From Volutella citrinella (lineage: Eukaryota > Ascomycota > Sordariomycetes > Hypocreales > Nectriaceae): a DNA stretch of 64,000 nt. The notes beneath the pieces are model-generated. The model had not been told where the DNA came from and made no database searches. It worked only from the letters and a program-made list of their open reading frames with translations. Shown here in pieces: positions 9,695-21,785 of this stretch. The first letter of the stretch is position 1; the number at the start of each line of letters is the position of its first letter. The stretch lies in the NCBI GenBank assembly GCA_034401135.1, contig JAWZSP010000001.1:4774001-4838000 (forward strand). Direction: 5' to 3'. Position numbers and translations under genes: made by a program.

Positions 9695-11350
9695 CTTTGG
9701 CGCCAATGCAATCCAGCGACCAGGTCTTGAGATCTCTCCCACCTGTGCTCACCACCTACTACTAAGGAAGTAGTAATACCCAAGGTAGATACCTCGGGAG
9801 GTGGGCTTGACGTAAGCGAGCCGGGCGTGGTGAGAGAACCGCCGGGATGCACGAAGGTGAACGGGAAACCAATGCCATGCGATTGCAGCCCGGCCGTCGT
9901 TTGCAGTGCCGATTGTGGCCTTCTTATGAAACAATAGTCCCGCTTGCTATCCAACGGTCATGGCAGACAGGTTTCACAAGGGAACCTCGAGGCAGCGGCT
10001 CAGACCGGCGGTGCTGTGCAGTCAGGTTGAGAGGCGAGGCAGCACAGTGTCGTTCAAAGGCTGGGGCGTGACGTACAAAAGGCCCTCCCCTAGCCGTCTC
10101 TCTCGCCGTCAGAGAGCCTTCATTCACGAAACCTAGAGGGTTCTCCCTCTTCGTCTCGGAACGGCGCCTTCTCACGTGAGGGCTGACTGAATCGCGCTTG
10201 ATTTGAAGGAGGACAGCGCTCTGAGAGGTGCACCGTCGGGTGCAGCACTCATTCAACCATCGCGTGTATGCGCACGGACCATCTTTCGGCCAACTCAAAT
10301 CTATGAAACGCGGCTTGTATTTTTCCGAACCTTAGCCACAGGTCGACTTGTGCAACTCGACATCTTACATCTTACGGTAGCGGCAGGACACCCTACTAAT
10401 AACTAACTTTAAACTGTAGTAATGTCTCTTTTTGGTTTCGTTTCTTTGATTGGAGTCTGCGTGAAAGCTTGAATTTGAGTGCTTTTAACAGTCCTCGTTT
10501 GCCCGCCTTGAGATGTTGGAATGTGTCAGCCACACGGGACACACGACAAGGAAGGCTACTCGCTCTCATCCCACGGTTGCAATCAAATTAGCAATCCGAC
10601 ATCTCACATTACTATTCACAAGCGAAATCACCAAGTGCCAATGTTTTTCGGACCAAACAAAGGAACAGCAAAGAACAACTACAAAGCCGTTGATTCTCGG
10701 TCAATTCTCGGTCAAGTCAGTGAATGTCTAACCGAGTGCCTACCCTAAGGTAGGCCGTGATAATGTGGCTGGTGAGACTAGTACCTATTGAGCCAAACAG
10801 TACTAAGCTTTGTGGCGGCAGTGTCTCCGACTCCAGGCACAGAAGCAACTGCTGGATGCCATCCAGGGTCTCTGCTCACTTCAACAGGCTGTACCTGGCT
10901 GTCACCCCACCCACGCAAGCGCGCGCCCCGTCGGGTGCTGATTTTCTCCGCCAAGCTGAGGCAGTCTCAGTGACGACAACTAGGCGGCGGAACCACCTCC
11001 CATCCATCCCATCCCACCACCGACTAGCAAAAACCCTTCTTATTAATTATAGTCTCATCACAAGGCTGCGAGAGATATTGCCCGCCACCCTATTATCGGA
11101 GCCTCGTCCCCGTCGCAGCCCCTCTTCGCCGCCCTTGGCCCCGCGCCCATGTGAAGCCGCCTTCTCCCCGATCATGTTGGTACAACCGCCGCGCTCTCCC
11201 CCAGACATCACCCTCGCCCGAAGCCGAATCCGCCGCGACCAGCCTTAATGACGTCGGCGCATGACCTTGCGGCCCCCGAATACCCCGAATTGTCCATATA
11301 GACCCCTCATCAGTGGCCGTCTCTGACACGGCCACCTGCGATTTATAATC
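9695..11350. other. Divergent intergenic region between zinc-knuckle gene and ppg1
   Basis: About 1.65 kb must hold both promoters. From 11100 to 11340 the sequence is GC- and CT-rich, as in fungal 5' leaders. No coding frame or RNA gene is supported. Confidence 0.5.
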
Positions 11351-12527
11351 ATGCCCGGACTTCCAGGTAAGCGCCAGCGAAGGAGCCTCCGTTTGGACAC
11401 GAGGATGAGAAGAATTGACAAGATTTTGTCTGGCAGCGTCCGTCGATCTGGACGAGTGTATCTCGCGCCTGTATAAGAAGGAACTCCTCGCCGAATCCGT
11501 CATCGAAGCCATCTGCGCCAAGACCAAAGAGCTGCTGATGCGCGAGAGCAACGTCGTCCACGTGAAAGCTCCCATCACCGTTGTCGGAGACATCCACGGC
11601 CAATTCTTCGACCTCATTGAGATTTTCCGAATCGGTGGTTATTGCCCCGATACCAACTATTTGTTCCTCGGTACGCACCGCTTTTGATGTTGGCTTGCCC
11701 AAGCCTCGACGCTGGAGCTCGCCTCACTGACCGCATTTCTTGGGAACGCTGCAGGCGACTATGTTGATCGTGGCATGTTCAGCGTGGAGACTATCTCGCT
11801 GCTTGTGTGTTTGAAACTTCGATATCCTAACCGTGTACATCTTATTCGCGGAAACCACGAGTCGCGCGGTGTCACACAGTCCTACGGGTTCTACACAGAG
11901 TGCTCGCGCAAGTACGGCAACGCCAATGTTTGGCATTACTTTACTGACATGTTCGACTTCTTGACGTTGAGTGTCGTCATCAACGACCAAATCTTTTGCG
12001 TTCATGGAGGTGAGCCGAGACGCTTCCACAATGACACTCGCTTACCCAGCTGACCTCGTTGCTGCGCAGGTCTCTCTCCATCCATCCACTCCATCGACCA
12101 GATCAAGATTATAGACCGCTTCCGCGAAATCCCACACGAAGGCCCGATGGCCGATTTGGTCTGGTCCGACCCCGACCCTGATCGCGACGAGTTCTCACTC
12201 TCCCCTCGCGGCGCAGGCTACACCTTTGGCGCTAGAGTTGTCAAGAAATTCCTCGCCGTGAACAACATGTCACACATCCTCCGAGCGCACCAGCTCTGCC
12301 AAGAAGGATTCCAAGTGCTTTACGACGACCGCCTGAGCACGGTGTGGAGCGCACCTAACTACTGCTACCGATGCGGCAACATGGCGAGTGTCCTCGAGGT
12401 CAGTGACACGGGTGAACGCTTCTTCAACGTCTTTGCTGCCGCCCCGGAGAACGACATGCATAAGGACATGCAGCCCGGGAACGAAAAGTCGGCCGATGGC
12501 AACGCTCTTCCCGATTACTTCCTGTAG
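11351..12527 (+). CDS. ppg1: PP2A-like Ser/Thr phosphatase catalytic subunit Ppg1
   Basis: A metal-dependent protein phosphatase of 320 aa in four exons: 11351-11366, 11437-11670, 11755-12009, 12070-12527. All PPP motifs are present: GDIHGQ, GDYVDRG, RGNHESR and HGGLSPSI, then [11 protein letters not shown] and the C-terminal DYFL carried by PP2A-group enzymes. It matches Ppg1 better than PP2A, PP4 or PP6: the N-terminus [15 protein letters not shown], the block [21 protein letters not shown], and [10 protein letters not shown] near the end are Ppg1-like. In yeast, Ppg1 works with the Far (STRIPAK-like) complex; that role here is by homology. The first exon is only 16 nt. The gene converges on rdi1. 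Confidence 0.93.
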
Positions 12528-12982
12528 CACGCAGGGAAACGACACATGTAACCCACCGACTTGAAGTTGGCATGGGCTTGATGAATATACCTTCATGATA
12601 CCAATTGTTTGCTCTAGTTTTACGTTGGGATCGGGATAGAACTTTGCATAGTAGATGAATATTGCTGCTTTAGCCAGCCAGTGAGAGTTATTGTTACGTT
12701 CTGCGCAATCATGGCACTTAAAAAATGGAATTGAAGGAGGTACAACTTTTGTTGAGGAACCATTTAGTGAGCAGCGTGTGTGTGTCTCAATAATATTTTT
12801 TTTTCTTAGTTTTTTGTGTGAATATGCAAAAAAAAGTTCTCGATCATCCCAGCGTCTGCCGGTATTGACCTATTTGATATATGCAGCTGCTCTTCATGTG
12901 TGAATTTTCTCTCTCGTGGAGCCAGGTATCTCGTATCTCATAAGCTTCGCTCTTTGCTTGTAGCAGGGGCGTGTCAAGGCAT
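12528..12982. other. Shared 3' region of ppg1 and rdi1
   Basis: 455 bp between convergent stops, AT-richer than its surroundings, with T- and A-runs at 12797-12836 that fit 3' UTR and polyadenylation sequence on either strand. Confidence 0.5.
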
Positions 12983-14028
12983 CTACCAGTCCTTCTTGAG
13001 CTCAAAGCCCCAGGTGAAGTTCAGATGGGTCTTCTTGTCGTCGTCGACGAAGGACGAAGTGACGACATAATGGCCACGAGCGATCATGCCGCTGGGGGCT
13101 TCCTCCTCGGCAACTGTTGTGGCGGCATTAGGGGGCGAGTTCATGAGTAAGGGCCACAAGCAATAGCTTACATGTCTTGGTGTAGACGGGTGTCTTCTCA
13201 GTGTTTGGAGCATAGCTGCCCATCATTTCCGAGTTCTTGTCCACGCGGATGCCCTTGCGCTTGACGACCTGCACGTATTGGAGGCCACTGAGGATCTCGT
13301 GCTGGACCTTGAACTTGGCGCTCATGGTGAACTTGACACCCTCCTTGATGGAGAAGGGCTTGTCTTTGAGGGACGCTTCGCTTCCGGGGGCGGATAGGTC
13401 GATAGTGACAGGGGGACGTCCATCAGACTCCATGGTCAGAGCGAGGATGACACAGACTCGGGGGTCATTGGGGTCGGAGAGGTCCTTGCCACCGCCACCG
13501 AGGCCAAGGGACTCCTTGTAACGCTGGAGGGACTCATCGCCGGCATCTATTTTTTTTATTGTTAGCTATGGATGGGCGGGGAGATCAAGTGGAGGCTTGG
13601 GTGTTGTGAAGGGGGCGGGGTTGATGGGGGCTATTCGACCGCATCTCGCGGCCTTGGATGGAGGTACGAAAGGCAAGGTATTGGTCTGGTATGTGTTGAC
13701 TTGGATGTAAGGCTAGACCAGGAGCTAATGACAATCATTGAATATCGCAATGCCGGTAATGATGCGCGTACGTAGGCATTGGATGGTGCTGCGAAGTCAA
13801 GGGTAATATGTGACGGATTGCATGATGGGGAGGTGTGGTACCGCCTTGCAGAAGGCGGTATAGCTATCATCATCTCGAAGCCGGCATAGGGAGCAGGCAG
13901 GTCTGTGCCGAATATCGAATGGATTACATACCCATTTGCTGGTATGTAGCCAGGCTCTGCTTGGGCTGGGAGAGCTTGTAGCCCTGAGTCTCCTCAGGCA
14001 AATGATCATCGTCGTGGGCGGAAGCCAT
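12983..14028 (-). CDS. rdi1: Rho GDP-dissociation inhibitor
   Basis: A cytosolic regulator of 200 aa that extracts prenylated Rho GTPases (Rho1, Cdc42) from membranes and holds them GDP-bound. Exons on the minus strand: 14028-13932, 13546-13172, 13113-12983. The N-terminal arm has the conserved GYKLSQPKQS, then the immunoglobulin-like fold with VKRKGIRVDKNSEMMGSYAP, and the ending FTWGFELKKDW is diagnostic for RhoGDI. Length is close to the usual 190-205 residues. The first intron is long for this window (385 bp, GTATGT...ATAG). The second (57 bp) ends CAACAG and restores YTKTFAEEEAPSGM. Confidence 0.95.
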
Positions 14029-15351
14029 GGTGCGGGGTGGACGAGCCGGATAGGGGGCGGACGGGGATTTCGGTCGTCAAGGCGAAGTCGAAGGCGAGAT
14101 TAGGAGATGGCGGCGATTTGCGTGGAAGAGAGAACAGAGATGTGCAAAGTGGCGTGGAAGTGGCTGATTGGGAGATGGGTAAGGCGAAACCAGAGTAGAG
14201 AGAGAGAAGGCGGAGAACAGGAGGCGGGGATGTAAGCTTGGACCGGACAGTGATGGGGAGCTCCTGGTGGAGGGGCTGCCGACGCTCTTGCGGTGACGAT
14301 GGAGGGGTAGTCGTCAGTGAATTGCAGCAGTTGCCGGGTTGGTGGATCGGGATAGGGGAGCTTGGGGCGGGGCCACCCAAATTCATGCGCTGGGCAGGCG
14401 GCAGGATTGGACAGCGGTGAGGCTTGGGCACACCGGGGCTTCAGGGGATGCTTGCAGCCGCTGGGCGCTGAGGCGGTTTAGGTTTCCACCGCCAAAGAAG
14501 CTGGTCGATCACCATGGACGACTGCCAGTATCACGAGCCGAGTAATCTGCCGTTGCCATCCAGTTACTTGTTGGCTGACATGGGCTCTAATGACTCAAAA
14601 TTTTTATTGAAATTATTTCTTCATAGCAGCTGTGGCCTCTACGCCGGATAAATATCTAAGGCAGGAGAGCCTCATGGCGCCTTGGTATCTGGGGCGGTTG
14701 CAGGCCTATGGGTGATTGGCTGCAGGTGTGGTCATGTTGGGGTCTGTTCCACCAAGAGACACAAGCCACACGGCTGGCTCAGGCATCCGTGGCTGAGTCT
14801 GTGGTCCTGGACGTGTGGCTGCCCTGAGCTCAGCTGAGCCTGTCAAAGCCGGGGACAATATACAAAGCAACCACATGAATGTCTGCCCACAGAGGAGTGG
14901 TGCCGCCTGCATGCTACTAGTAGTGCCTACCACTGCACGGCACTGGGGGTATACCTAGAGTACCGGGAACGACTACAAAGTACACCGGAAAGGGCGCCGA
15001 TCGGAGCACCAGGCCAAGCAGCATGAAGGCGCCTCAGGGCGACGAGGCAAAAGGCCGCGGGCCACTGAAAGGCTTGCAGCAGCAGTGAAAGATGCCTCGA
15101 TTCAGCATTACTACTACTAGTAGCTGCTGATGCCAGGATACAAGCAGTTTGTTGTTCTGCTCTGCCCGGTGTCCCCGCTTCGTCACCAGCAGCCCACGCA
15201 CAGCAACGAAGCGACTCAGCTTCCAGGCTTTGATTATTGACCATCATCGAGTAAAAGAAAAATACATCCTAGGAAGTCGAGCCACATCGATGTCTTAATT
15301 TTTGCCTTGGCCTGTAGCTAAAGGATCACACCCCAACTCAAACCCGGCCAG
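14029..15351. other. Divergent intergenic region
   Basis: 1.3 kb between rdi1 and the 736-aa gene. The first 400 bp are G/A-rich on the plus strand (CT-rich on the rdi1 strand), as expected of the rdi1 leader. No other gene is supported. Confidence 0.45.
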
Positions 15352-17562
15352 ATGCCGCCTCGATCGAAATGGAAAGAGCAGCTCCAACAAACAACTGCGA
15401 CAAACTGCCTAAGGGCCGGGACGATTGATGATTTCCCTCTCTCAGAGCTGCAAGCACTCACAGATACTTTACTACAAACTTCCCGAACCGGACTATTCAG
15501 TACGGGCGTCCAAGCCCAAACACCGGTTGCCGACGAGATACTCGGCCGGGCCTTGGAGCCTCTCCAAGACAAGCTTCGTCATTTTGAATCTGGCCTTCTG
15601 GCGATGCTCCACGCCTTCACCCCGGAGCAGGCACGCGGACGGCTGGCGAGATGCACCGAAAAGTTCCATGTCGCCCACGAGCACTTCGACGACCAGATCG
15701 CGATATACTTGCAGAGCGTCATCATTGCCTATCGGGCGGCCCCAGATGTGGCTTGCTATAAGGCGGAGCATGATGCAGCGCGGGAGCTGTTTGCACTTGT
15801 CAAGGCAATAAAGCGTCGTTCTTTCGAGTCCTCGTCAGGAAAACTGCCCACGATCTGGGGCTTGTTACATGCCAGCGGCGAAGGCGACATCGAGACATTG
15901 ATACCATTGCATGTAGTCACGATTGTCTTGAGCCGCGGTTCGTATGGGAGAGTCTTTCAGGAGAGGGTAGACCACCTACAACGGTCATGTCAATGGTACG
16001 AACTTTACCAGTTGGTAGAAGGAGTCGGCGAACTCGTGGGGTCCACGGACATCGAGTCCATTCTTTCAATGATCATCCCGGCCGGTGACCTCCCCGCCCT
16101 GCGATGTTGGAGACCAGATATCGAACGAATCAAGCTCTGGGCTACCAAGCTGGCGCATGATGACCGAGTCGCTGCGAAGCCGCTCATCAGTTTGGAAGGG
16201 CCAGACACGAGCGGTCTACAACAGCCAACTTTCAAGCACTCATCTCCTGGGCAATTTGAGCATCTGAACAGAGTCCCTCTCGTTGATGGCGTTTCAATAC
16301 TAGAGCATATCCTTGAGGGGTTTGACGAGGCACTGAGTTTAGACGACAGCCACGAGGCTACGGAGTGGTTGCTATTCACATGTGCCCAAGATGCTCACCT
16401 GAAAACGCCTGCTATGCTCGATGACGCCTTGCAAACAATGAGGATTGTCTGCAACCTTGGGCGTCAAGCCGAGCTCCCGTATTTGAAGAATTATCTGAGC
16501 TGGCTAGAAGACAATGGCCGTACTGAGCTGGCCGGTCAGGTTGTTCATGTAGCATGCGCCATTCCGCTGATTGGGTCTTCCCAAACGCTGCAAGAAATAT
16601 ACGGGAGGCGGCATGGCCTCGAGCACCGGGCCTGGGACATGATGCTTGAGGCACAACAGCATTTCTGCAGCTTGCTTGTGCAACACTCGTCAGGATGTCA
16701 GCAGCTTGCCATTAGAATCAGGGCACTCGGGCGAGCCCTGCTCAACGCCAGTTGGATGCACCACGGCTGGAGCCGGATTCAGCTTGAAATACTGCGGCGA
16801 CTGCCAGCGGAGAGTGAGATTCGGCAGGCATTCGATCTCATCCGTCGTGCGGAAGACGCGCATGATGAAGATATTGGCGAGGACACGCTGGTGGCCCAGA
16901 GAGACTTCCTCGCCGAGAGGGTTGGGGGAAGCCGTCGCCCTGGCCAACGCATCACCACCGGCCCGCTGGTTGTCGAGGAGGACAATCCCTGGCTGGAGAG
17001 GCCTCTGGATCCTGACCGAGCCGCCCTCAGAGAGAACATGCTGCGCGTTGTCAAAAACATGCCGCCGCATCTCTTGGCCACCTGCCTCGAACAGTCTCTG
17101 ATGCCCAGGGTCACGGACGACTTCATCCGCGATCTCAATATCCGTCTAGGGGATACCGACCTCGCCTGCGTCAACCTTGCCAACCTGCTCGGGCCCCGCA
17201 TGGTTCCGGGCACACGGCGGACCAACGAGTGCTGGGCCACATTGCTGATGCACATGATGAAACAGCGGCCCCTGGGCATGCTGGAGCGGTGCGACAAGGA
17301 GCTCTCGAGGGAAACGTGGGGCGCTTGGGTCAAGAACTTGGATCACCTCTACAATGGGGCCCATCTCGGATCCAGAGCTGGACTGGGGTTCACACAAGAG
17401 GCCTTCGCGAGGGTCACGAGGAAGAAGACGCCTCCTGCACGGGTCCCCAGTGCTGCGTCGACGCTGCCCGGCGGGGCGGCGAGGAGACTGCGCGTCACGG
17501 ATACATCCCTGGGGCGAAGTTTGACGACAAATGCTTCCCCTAGGCCTCGTATGCCGGAATAG
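15352..17562 (+). CDS. Hypothetical protein, 736 aa, intronless
   Basis: One uninterrupted frame from ATG 15352 to a stop at 17560-17562. The protein is mostly predicted helical, with no signal peptide, no membrane segment and no catalytic motif I recognise. The last 70 residues are basic, Ser/Thr/Pro-rich and probably disordered. Codon usage is GC-biased like the neighbours, which supports a real gene. Repeated short helices with Leu-rich faces could form an alpha-solenoid; this is inference. It converges on the small membrane-protein gene, with 266 bp between stops. Confidence 0.75.
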   Translation: MPPRSKWKEQLQQTTATNCLRAGTIDDFPLSELQALTDTLLQTSRTGLFSTGVQAQTPVADEILGRALEPLQDKLRHFESGLLAMLHAFTPEQARGRLARCTEKFHVAHEHFDDQIAIYLQSVIIAYRAAPDVACYKAEHDAARELFALVKAIKRRSFESSSGKLPTIWGLLHASGEGDIETLIPLHVVTIVLSRGSYGRVFQERVDHLQRSCQWYELYQLVEGVGELVGSTDIESILSMIIPAGDLPALRCWRPDIERIKLWATKLAHDDRVAAKPLISLEGPDTSGLQQPTFKHSSPGQFEHLNRVPLVDGVSILEHILEGFDEALSLDDSHEATEWLLFTCAQDAHLKTPAMLDDALQTMRIVCNLGRQAELPYLKNYLSWLEDNGRTELAGQVVHVACAIPLIGSSQTLQEIYGRRHGLEHRAWDMMLEAQQHFCSLLVQHSSGCQQLAIRIRALGRALLNASWMHHGWSRIQLEILRRLPAESEIRQAFDLIRRAEDAHDEDIGEDTLVAQRDFLAERVGGSRRPGQRITTGPLVVEEDNPWLERPLDPDRAALRENMLRVVKNMPPHLLATCLEQSLMPRVTDDFIRDLNIRLGDTDLACVNLANLLGPRMVPGTRRTNECWATLLMHMMKQRPLGMLERCDKELSRETWGAWVKNLDHLYNGAHLGSRAGLGFTQEAFARVTRKKTPPARVPSAASTLPGGAARRLRVTDTSLGRSLTTNASPRPRMPE

Positions 17563-17828
17563 TTGTTTGTGGGTATGCACTGGATAGTGGTGATGTGAGG
17601 GTCGTGCTGATGGTTGGGCGTTCTGAGCCACGATTGTATTTCTGCAACGGCCGTGGAGAAATCTCTCAATACTAATGTGAATCAAGGGCAAAGAGAAAAT
17701 GAAAGCGTTGCGAATTATATTGCAATCTCACAGTCTGACGTTTACAATTACCCTTCTCCAGCCCCATCCTGAAGCCCAATCTACTCCGAAGACAATCCCA
17801 GCCGAAACACGTTGGGATTCTTGAGCGA

Positions 17829-18626
17829 TTACCCATATCTCTTGAAAGCAATCTCTTCCACATGGGCAACGACCTCTCCCAAGTTCTTCAGCTCCTCGTC
17901 CCTCGGACGCTGGACCGCGCTATTCTTGTTCCAAACATCAATTCTGGCCTGCACCTCCGCCCAGGCCGCATCGCTCTGGTCCCGCAAGGCCTGCAGGTCG
18001 TCGTCTGTCCGGTTGCGGGCCTCCTGCCAGGCCCAGTGCAGCAGGTCAAGCTCGTACACCTTGCGCATGAGGGCCGTCACGGCCTCGACCTCGGCGGGCT
18101 CAGGGGGGTCGTTCTCGTCGTAGTCGCGCTTCTCGTGCAGCTCCAGCTCCGTCAAGATGGGCTCATAGTATCGCGTCTCCAGAAGCCGTCTGAAACCGGC
18201 GACCGTGAGACCTGCGCTCCCGGGGTCTTCTGGGACGAGGGTTGTCGCAGCATCGGACCCGACCTCCAAATCGCCCTGTGCCTGAGCGTCGGGCTGATCA
18301 CCTGGTGCTGCCTGTGTAGAGTCCCAAGGCCTGTAGAAATCGTGCCGGTCGAACGAGATCCATGCCGAGGTGAGGAGAATGACAATGGCAGATGCGATGC
18401 CAAAGATGACGGTTTCAATCCGGCTCTTGCCCACGGTCGTCCTTCCTATGTGCTCAATGACCGAAGAATTGACCGGGAAGCGGTAAGAGTCGTTCAGTGA
18501 CCCCGTGATTGCGAAAACGTTGGATGGAATATAGCCAATGTTCCAGTCCTCCGTGCTGACGTTGATGAAGTGAATCCAAGCCGTCTGATTCCCGGTCAGG
18601 TAGTTTAGGCCTTTCCAACTCTCCAT
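17829..18626 (-). CDS. Hypothetical single-pass membrane protein
   Basis: From ATG 18626 the frame gives 265 aa. The N-terminal 70 residues carry several N-glycosylation sequons (NQT, NVS, NDS, NSS) and so are probably lumenal or extracellular. One hydrophobic helix (VIFGIASAIVILLTSAW, about residues 75-91) follows. The C-terminal 170 residues are acidic and helical, as in a cytoplasmic domain. I do not recognise the family. The start is uncertain. The frame stays open upstream to about 18750, and another open segment begins with ATG at 18910, but joining them would need a 35-bp intron, which is too short for these fungi. Confidence 0.6.
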   Translation of the reverse strand: MESWKGLNYLTGNQTAWIHFINVSTEDWNIGYIPSNVFAITGSLNDSYRFPVNSSVIEHIGRTTVGKSRIETVIFGIASAIVILLTSAWISFDRHDFYRPWDSTQAAPGDQPDAQAQGDLEVGSDAATTLVPEDPGSAGLTVAGFRRLLETRYYEPILTELELHEKRDYDENDPPEPAEVEAVTALMRKVYELDLLHWAWQEARNRTDDDLQALRDQSDAAWAEVQARIDVWNKNSAVQRPRDEELKNLGEVVAHVEEIAFKRYG

Positions 18627-19196
18627 TGCGAAAGCCAAAACTTGCTCAACGAGTTGGAGAGTGCTCGAGCTGGGCCGAGAACAAGCTGTGCAGTGTTGGA
18701 GATTCCCAAGCGGCTTCACGAGCCTGCTCTTGAGGCGGCCATACAAGGCGGCTGCAGATGCACAATGACTTAGTAGGACGCCTCACCGCACGCCGACTCG
18801 CCTAGGCTTTTTCTACTTTGACAACCACAGCCTGGTAGTAGTGAAAACAGCTTGCCGCCAAGGTTGTCACGCACGTTGTATGCTCTAGTTCCTTGCCTGG
18901 CGGGCCTCATGCAGCCACGCAGCCGAAAAAGCCCAGCCGTGGCGTTTCTGTCAAGTCTAGGCCTTGATCTAGCCGCCCAGGCTGAGGTACATGTAGATAC
19001 TTGCGCTGATATCAGGAATCAAATTACAATGCATGCCGTCCATGCAGACTATTGCTGCAGTTCAGCCACATTGAATGACTTGTTCCCTGCCACCATGGGC
19101 CAACATCCTTGAACACGCAGATACTTGAAAGCCAGGCCGAGTAACATGAAATGTGCACAATCTACATTTTGGAATTATCGGCTACATAGAAGGCTG
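18627..19196. other. Intergenic, possible missing upstream exon
   Basis: 570 bp between two genes on the same strand. The part 18787-18910 is an open frame on the minus strand starting with ATG and could be an upstream exon of the membrane-protein gene. Nothing else stands out. Confidence 0.35.
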
Positions 19197-21785
19197 TCAA
19201 ATGGTTATCGAACCACTGCTCAGCAACACGCCCTGGCCGGCAACGTTGCCGAGGGCGTCTGTCTGTTTGTCGCACACAAGTTGCAACGACACAATGTTCT
19301 GAGAAACGACCACCTCCACATCCATTTCGACGAGTTTGTAATCCTGGCTGGTTTTTGCAGTTTTCTGGTCCTTGAACAGCCTGGCTGCGACGTCACGATG
19401 CAGAATACTAAGGTCGTATTTTAGATTCACGAGCCTGTGTGCATCTGGATATTGTATTGTTAGACGCACGTTTCCTCTTCCCTTGGATTGACGGCTATAC
19501 TCACCAATACCATCTGTCCGCAATCTGCAGTCAGGGTTTGCCTTGTCCGAATCTGAATAAGCAACTGTAACTAGACCGGACTTGTTTCCATCGCGGTAGA
19601 ACCTGCGCACGATTTTCGCTGAGGCCCGGATTCCGTGGCTTGGGGAGATGAGGTCGTTCTTCTTCACGACCCAGTGGATATTCTCTCGGGCTCGAACCGC
19701 GTTGGTGAAGGAATCGACGTATTGCTGGCCTTGCTCGTGCTCGTAGATGTGAAATCGAGACGAGGCAACAACTCCGATGTGTATCGGGCACGGGATGCAC
19801 TTGTCAGGCACATTGCACCCTATACCGAGACCCATGAGAACGGCTCCTTTGGAAACCGCGGTCCAGCTGCCAAATAATTAGATCCGTAGCCAAATATGAC
19901 CAAGAAACTAGCGGAAGCAAAGAACTACCGGGAAGCAGAGGGGGCGTACCTATCTGTGCCAGAGAGAACAGAAAATCTCCACTGGCGAGCGAGATTATTG
20001 ACACATTGACGAAGGTATTCGTTTCTGGAAAAGCCCCCAGAAAGAAATATGGTCTGTAGGGTGTCAATGCTTTCTCTAAAGAGGATGCTCTACAAGCTTC
20101 GGGGAGCAACATACCCTGACTTTCAACTTGAGCGCTTCCAGAAGGATGAGCTGCTTGGTGATGAGAGTAAGGGTCCCGTTGACGGAGTATTCGAACATCC
20201 GGACCATGTCATCGCTTTTGGCCTCGGTCAGCATGAAACAAGACCGCGAAGACTAAGATAATCCCAGGGAGAACTCACTGCGTAATCAGAAGCTCCGCGT
20301 CTACTACGTACTGGCTATTGACGGCGCCAATACCTCGAGGGAGCGACAAACGATCCGGAGGGGGAGTCCCCTCGTCCAGTTCAGACTTGCCTCTGAATTT
20401 GTGTTTGATGGGCAGAAACCTGTCCAGCATGTACTTCTCGCCCTCACGGAGTAGAAAGTGAGACCCTTTGCTATAGCCATCCTGCGCGCCGCCCAATGCC
20501 ATCAACTTCTTGTAGTCGTCGGGCGACAATCGATTGGGTAGGAAGTCATCCAAGAAGCAGTTGTCTACTTCGGTCGAACCAAATCTACCACCTACAAACG
20601 AGTTAGGGCCGATGGTATATATTAACTTGCCGCGAACGGGAGGGGGGAACCGCACCGAGGACCTTCCCTTCCCTCACTACCTCAAATTTTGGTTTGACCT
20701 TAATAACTCGGTACGCTGCAAGATCCTGCGTCATGGTTAGGGGCCAAAGGGCAGAGGGATGGTGTTGGGTGCTGCCTACCACGGTGCCACCTCCGGCGTC
20801 AACGACCATGAAGCACTCTCCCTGCGATAGCGGGTCAGTCCACAGGGTCTCTTCTTGAAGTTTTCGAGAGCCCTTACAGGACGAAGATTAGCACGCTGGC
20901 TATCTAGATTCTCCCTGAGGATGTACTGTGCACAGGCCTCAGGTTCAGAGGCCATTCGGATATCTCTCAGGTCGGGGTATATGTCGCTGAAAGCATCCCT
21001 GAATGCCGTAGTAACTGCTCGGAATGTGGTGTTTTTGGCTTCTGGGGCCCAATCCTGATCGTTTAATGAGCGAAAATTAGGGGAGAGGCAAAATTGGGTG
21101 CTGGGGATGCGCCTACAGCTGGGTGGGTGATGACCAAGTCAATTGGACACTGCGCCAAAAGAGCAGCATCTTTGACCTTTTCGATATCGCGCCGCGCATA
21201 GCTCAGCACCTCGGTAAGGTAGTCCGTCATGACATCCTCGTTGGTTCGCAGGAGGTGGCGCGGAAGATCGGCAAGGCCTCCGTCGCTGGCCGTCGAGAAA
21301 TTGAGTTGCTTGGCTTGCGAAATCGTCTCCCCAAGCACCCTCAGAGCCTCGGAGAGATTGGGAGGCTCAAGATGCAGCTTGGTCAGTCGAATGACGAGGG
21401 CATTTTTTCCGATTCCGTGACCCCAGGACTGTGAGCCCAGGTTGGCTGAGTATGTGTAAGTGGACGGGACTTTGGCATCAGTCGTGCCCTGGGGCCATTC
21501 CACCACGGGCACGACGTCCCTCAATGTGGGAGTTTGGCCTGTAGTCAATATCCATGCGACTCCTAGAGTTTCTCTGAGTTAGATTGGCTAGACAAGGACA
21601 GATATCTTGAGCTGCTAACCCGAGTATGTGGTGCCGTAGTCGACGCCGATGACAAACCTTGGCTCGCCCAAGTCGCCTTCGGGAGAAGTAGTGATTTGGG
21701 AAACTGATAGCTGGTCTGACCTTGAAGTCTCATTTACGAGCGGCGGAGAATGTGTAGAGAATGAGGAGATGGTCCTTGAATTCAT
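19197..21785 (-). CDS. HSPA12-like Hsp70 family ATPase
   Basis: A divergent Hsp70-fold protein of 675 aa in ten exons: 21785-21620, 21562-21117, 21054-20878, 20821-20780, 20725-20656, 20591-20279, 20214-20115, 20053-19950, 19866-19505, 19444-19197. Phosphate loop 1 is FVIGVDYGTTYSGVAW, phosphate loop 2 is VVDAGGGTVDLAAY (across a splice), and the adenosine motif is IFLSGGFSRNEYL. The C-terminal part lacks the canonical substrate-binding domain and EEVD tail, as in HSPA12-type proteins, which fungi often carry in many diverged copies. Exon 10 relies on a GTGAGT donor with a TCTAAC branch. The exon 5 donor (GTGCGG at 20655) is the least certain join. It is transcribed away from the coiled-coil gene with 561 bp between starts. 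Clients are unknown. Confidence 0.85.

Noticed and set aside
18752..18786. 35-bp intron joining an upstream exon (ATG 18910) to the membrane-protein gene
   Set aside because: Splice signals exist and the frame fits, but introns below about 45 bp are not expected in these fungi.
19950..20112. Alternative open frame through exon 8 of the Hsp70-like gene as a sign of frameshift
   Set aside because: The exon keeps the motif IFLSGGFSRNEYL in phase with both neighbours (104 nt), so the gene is intact.
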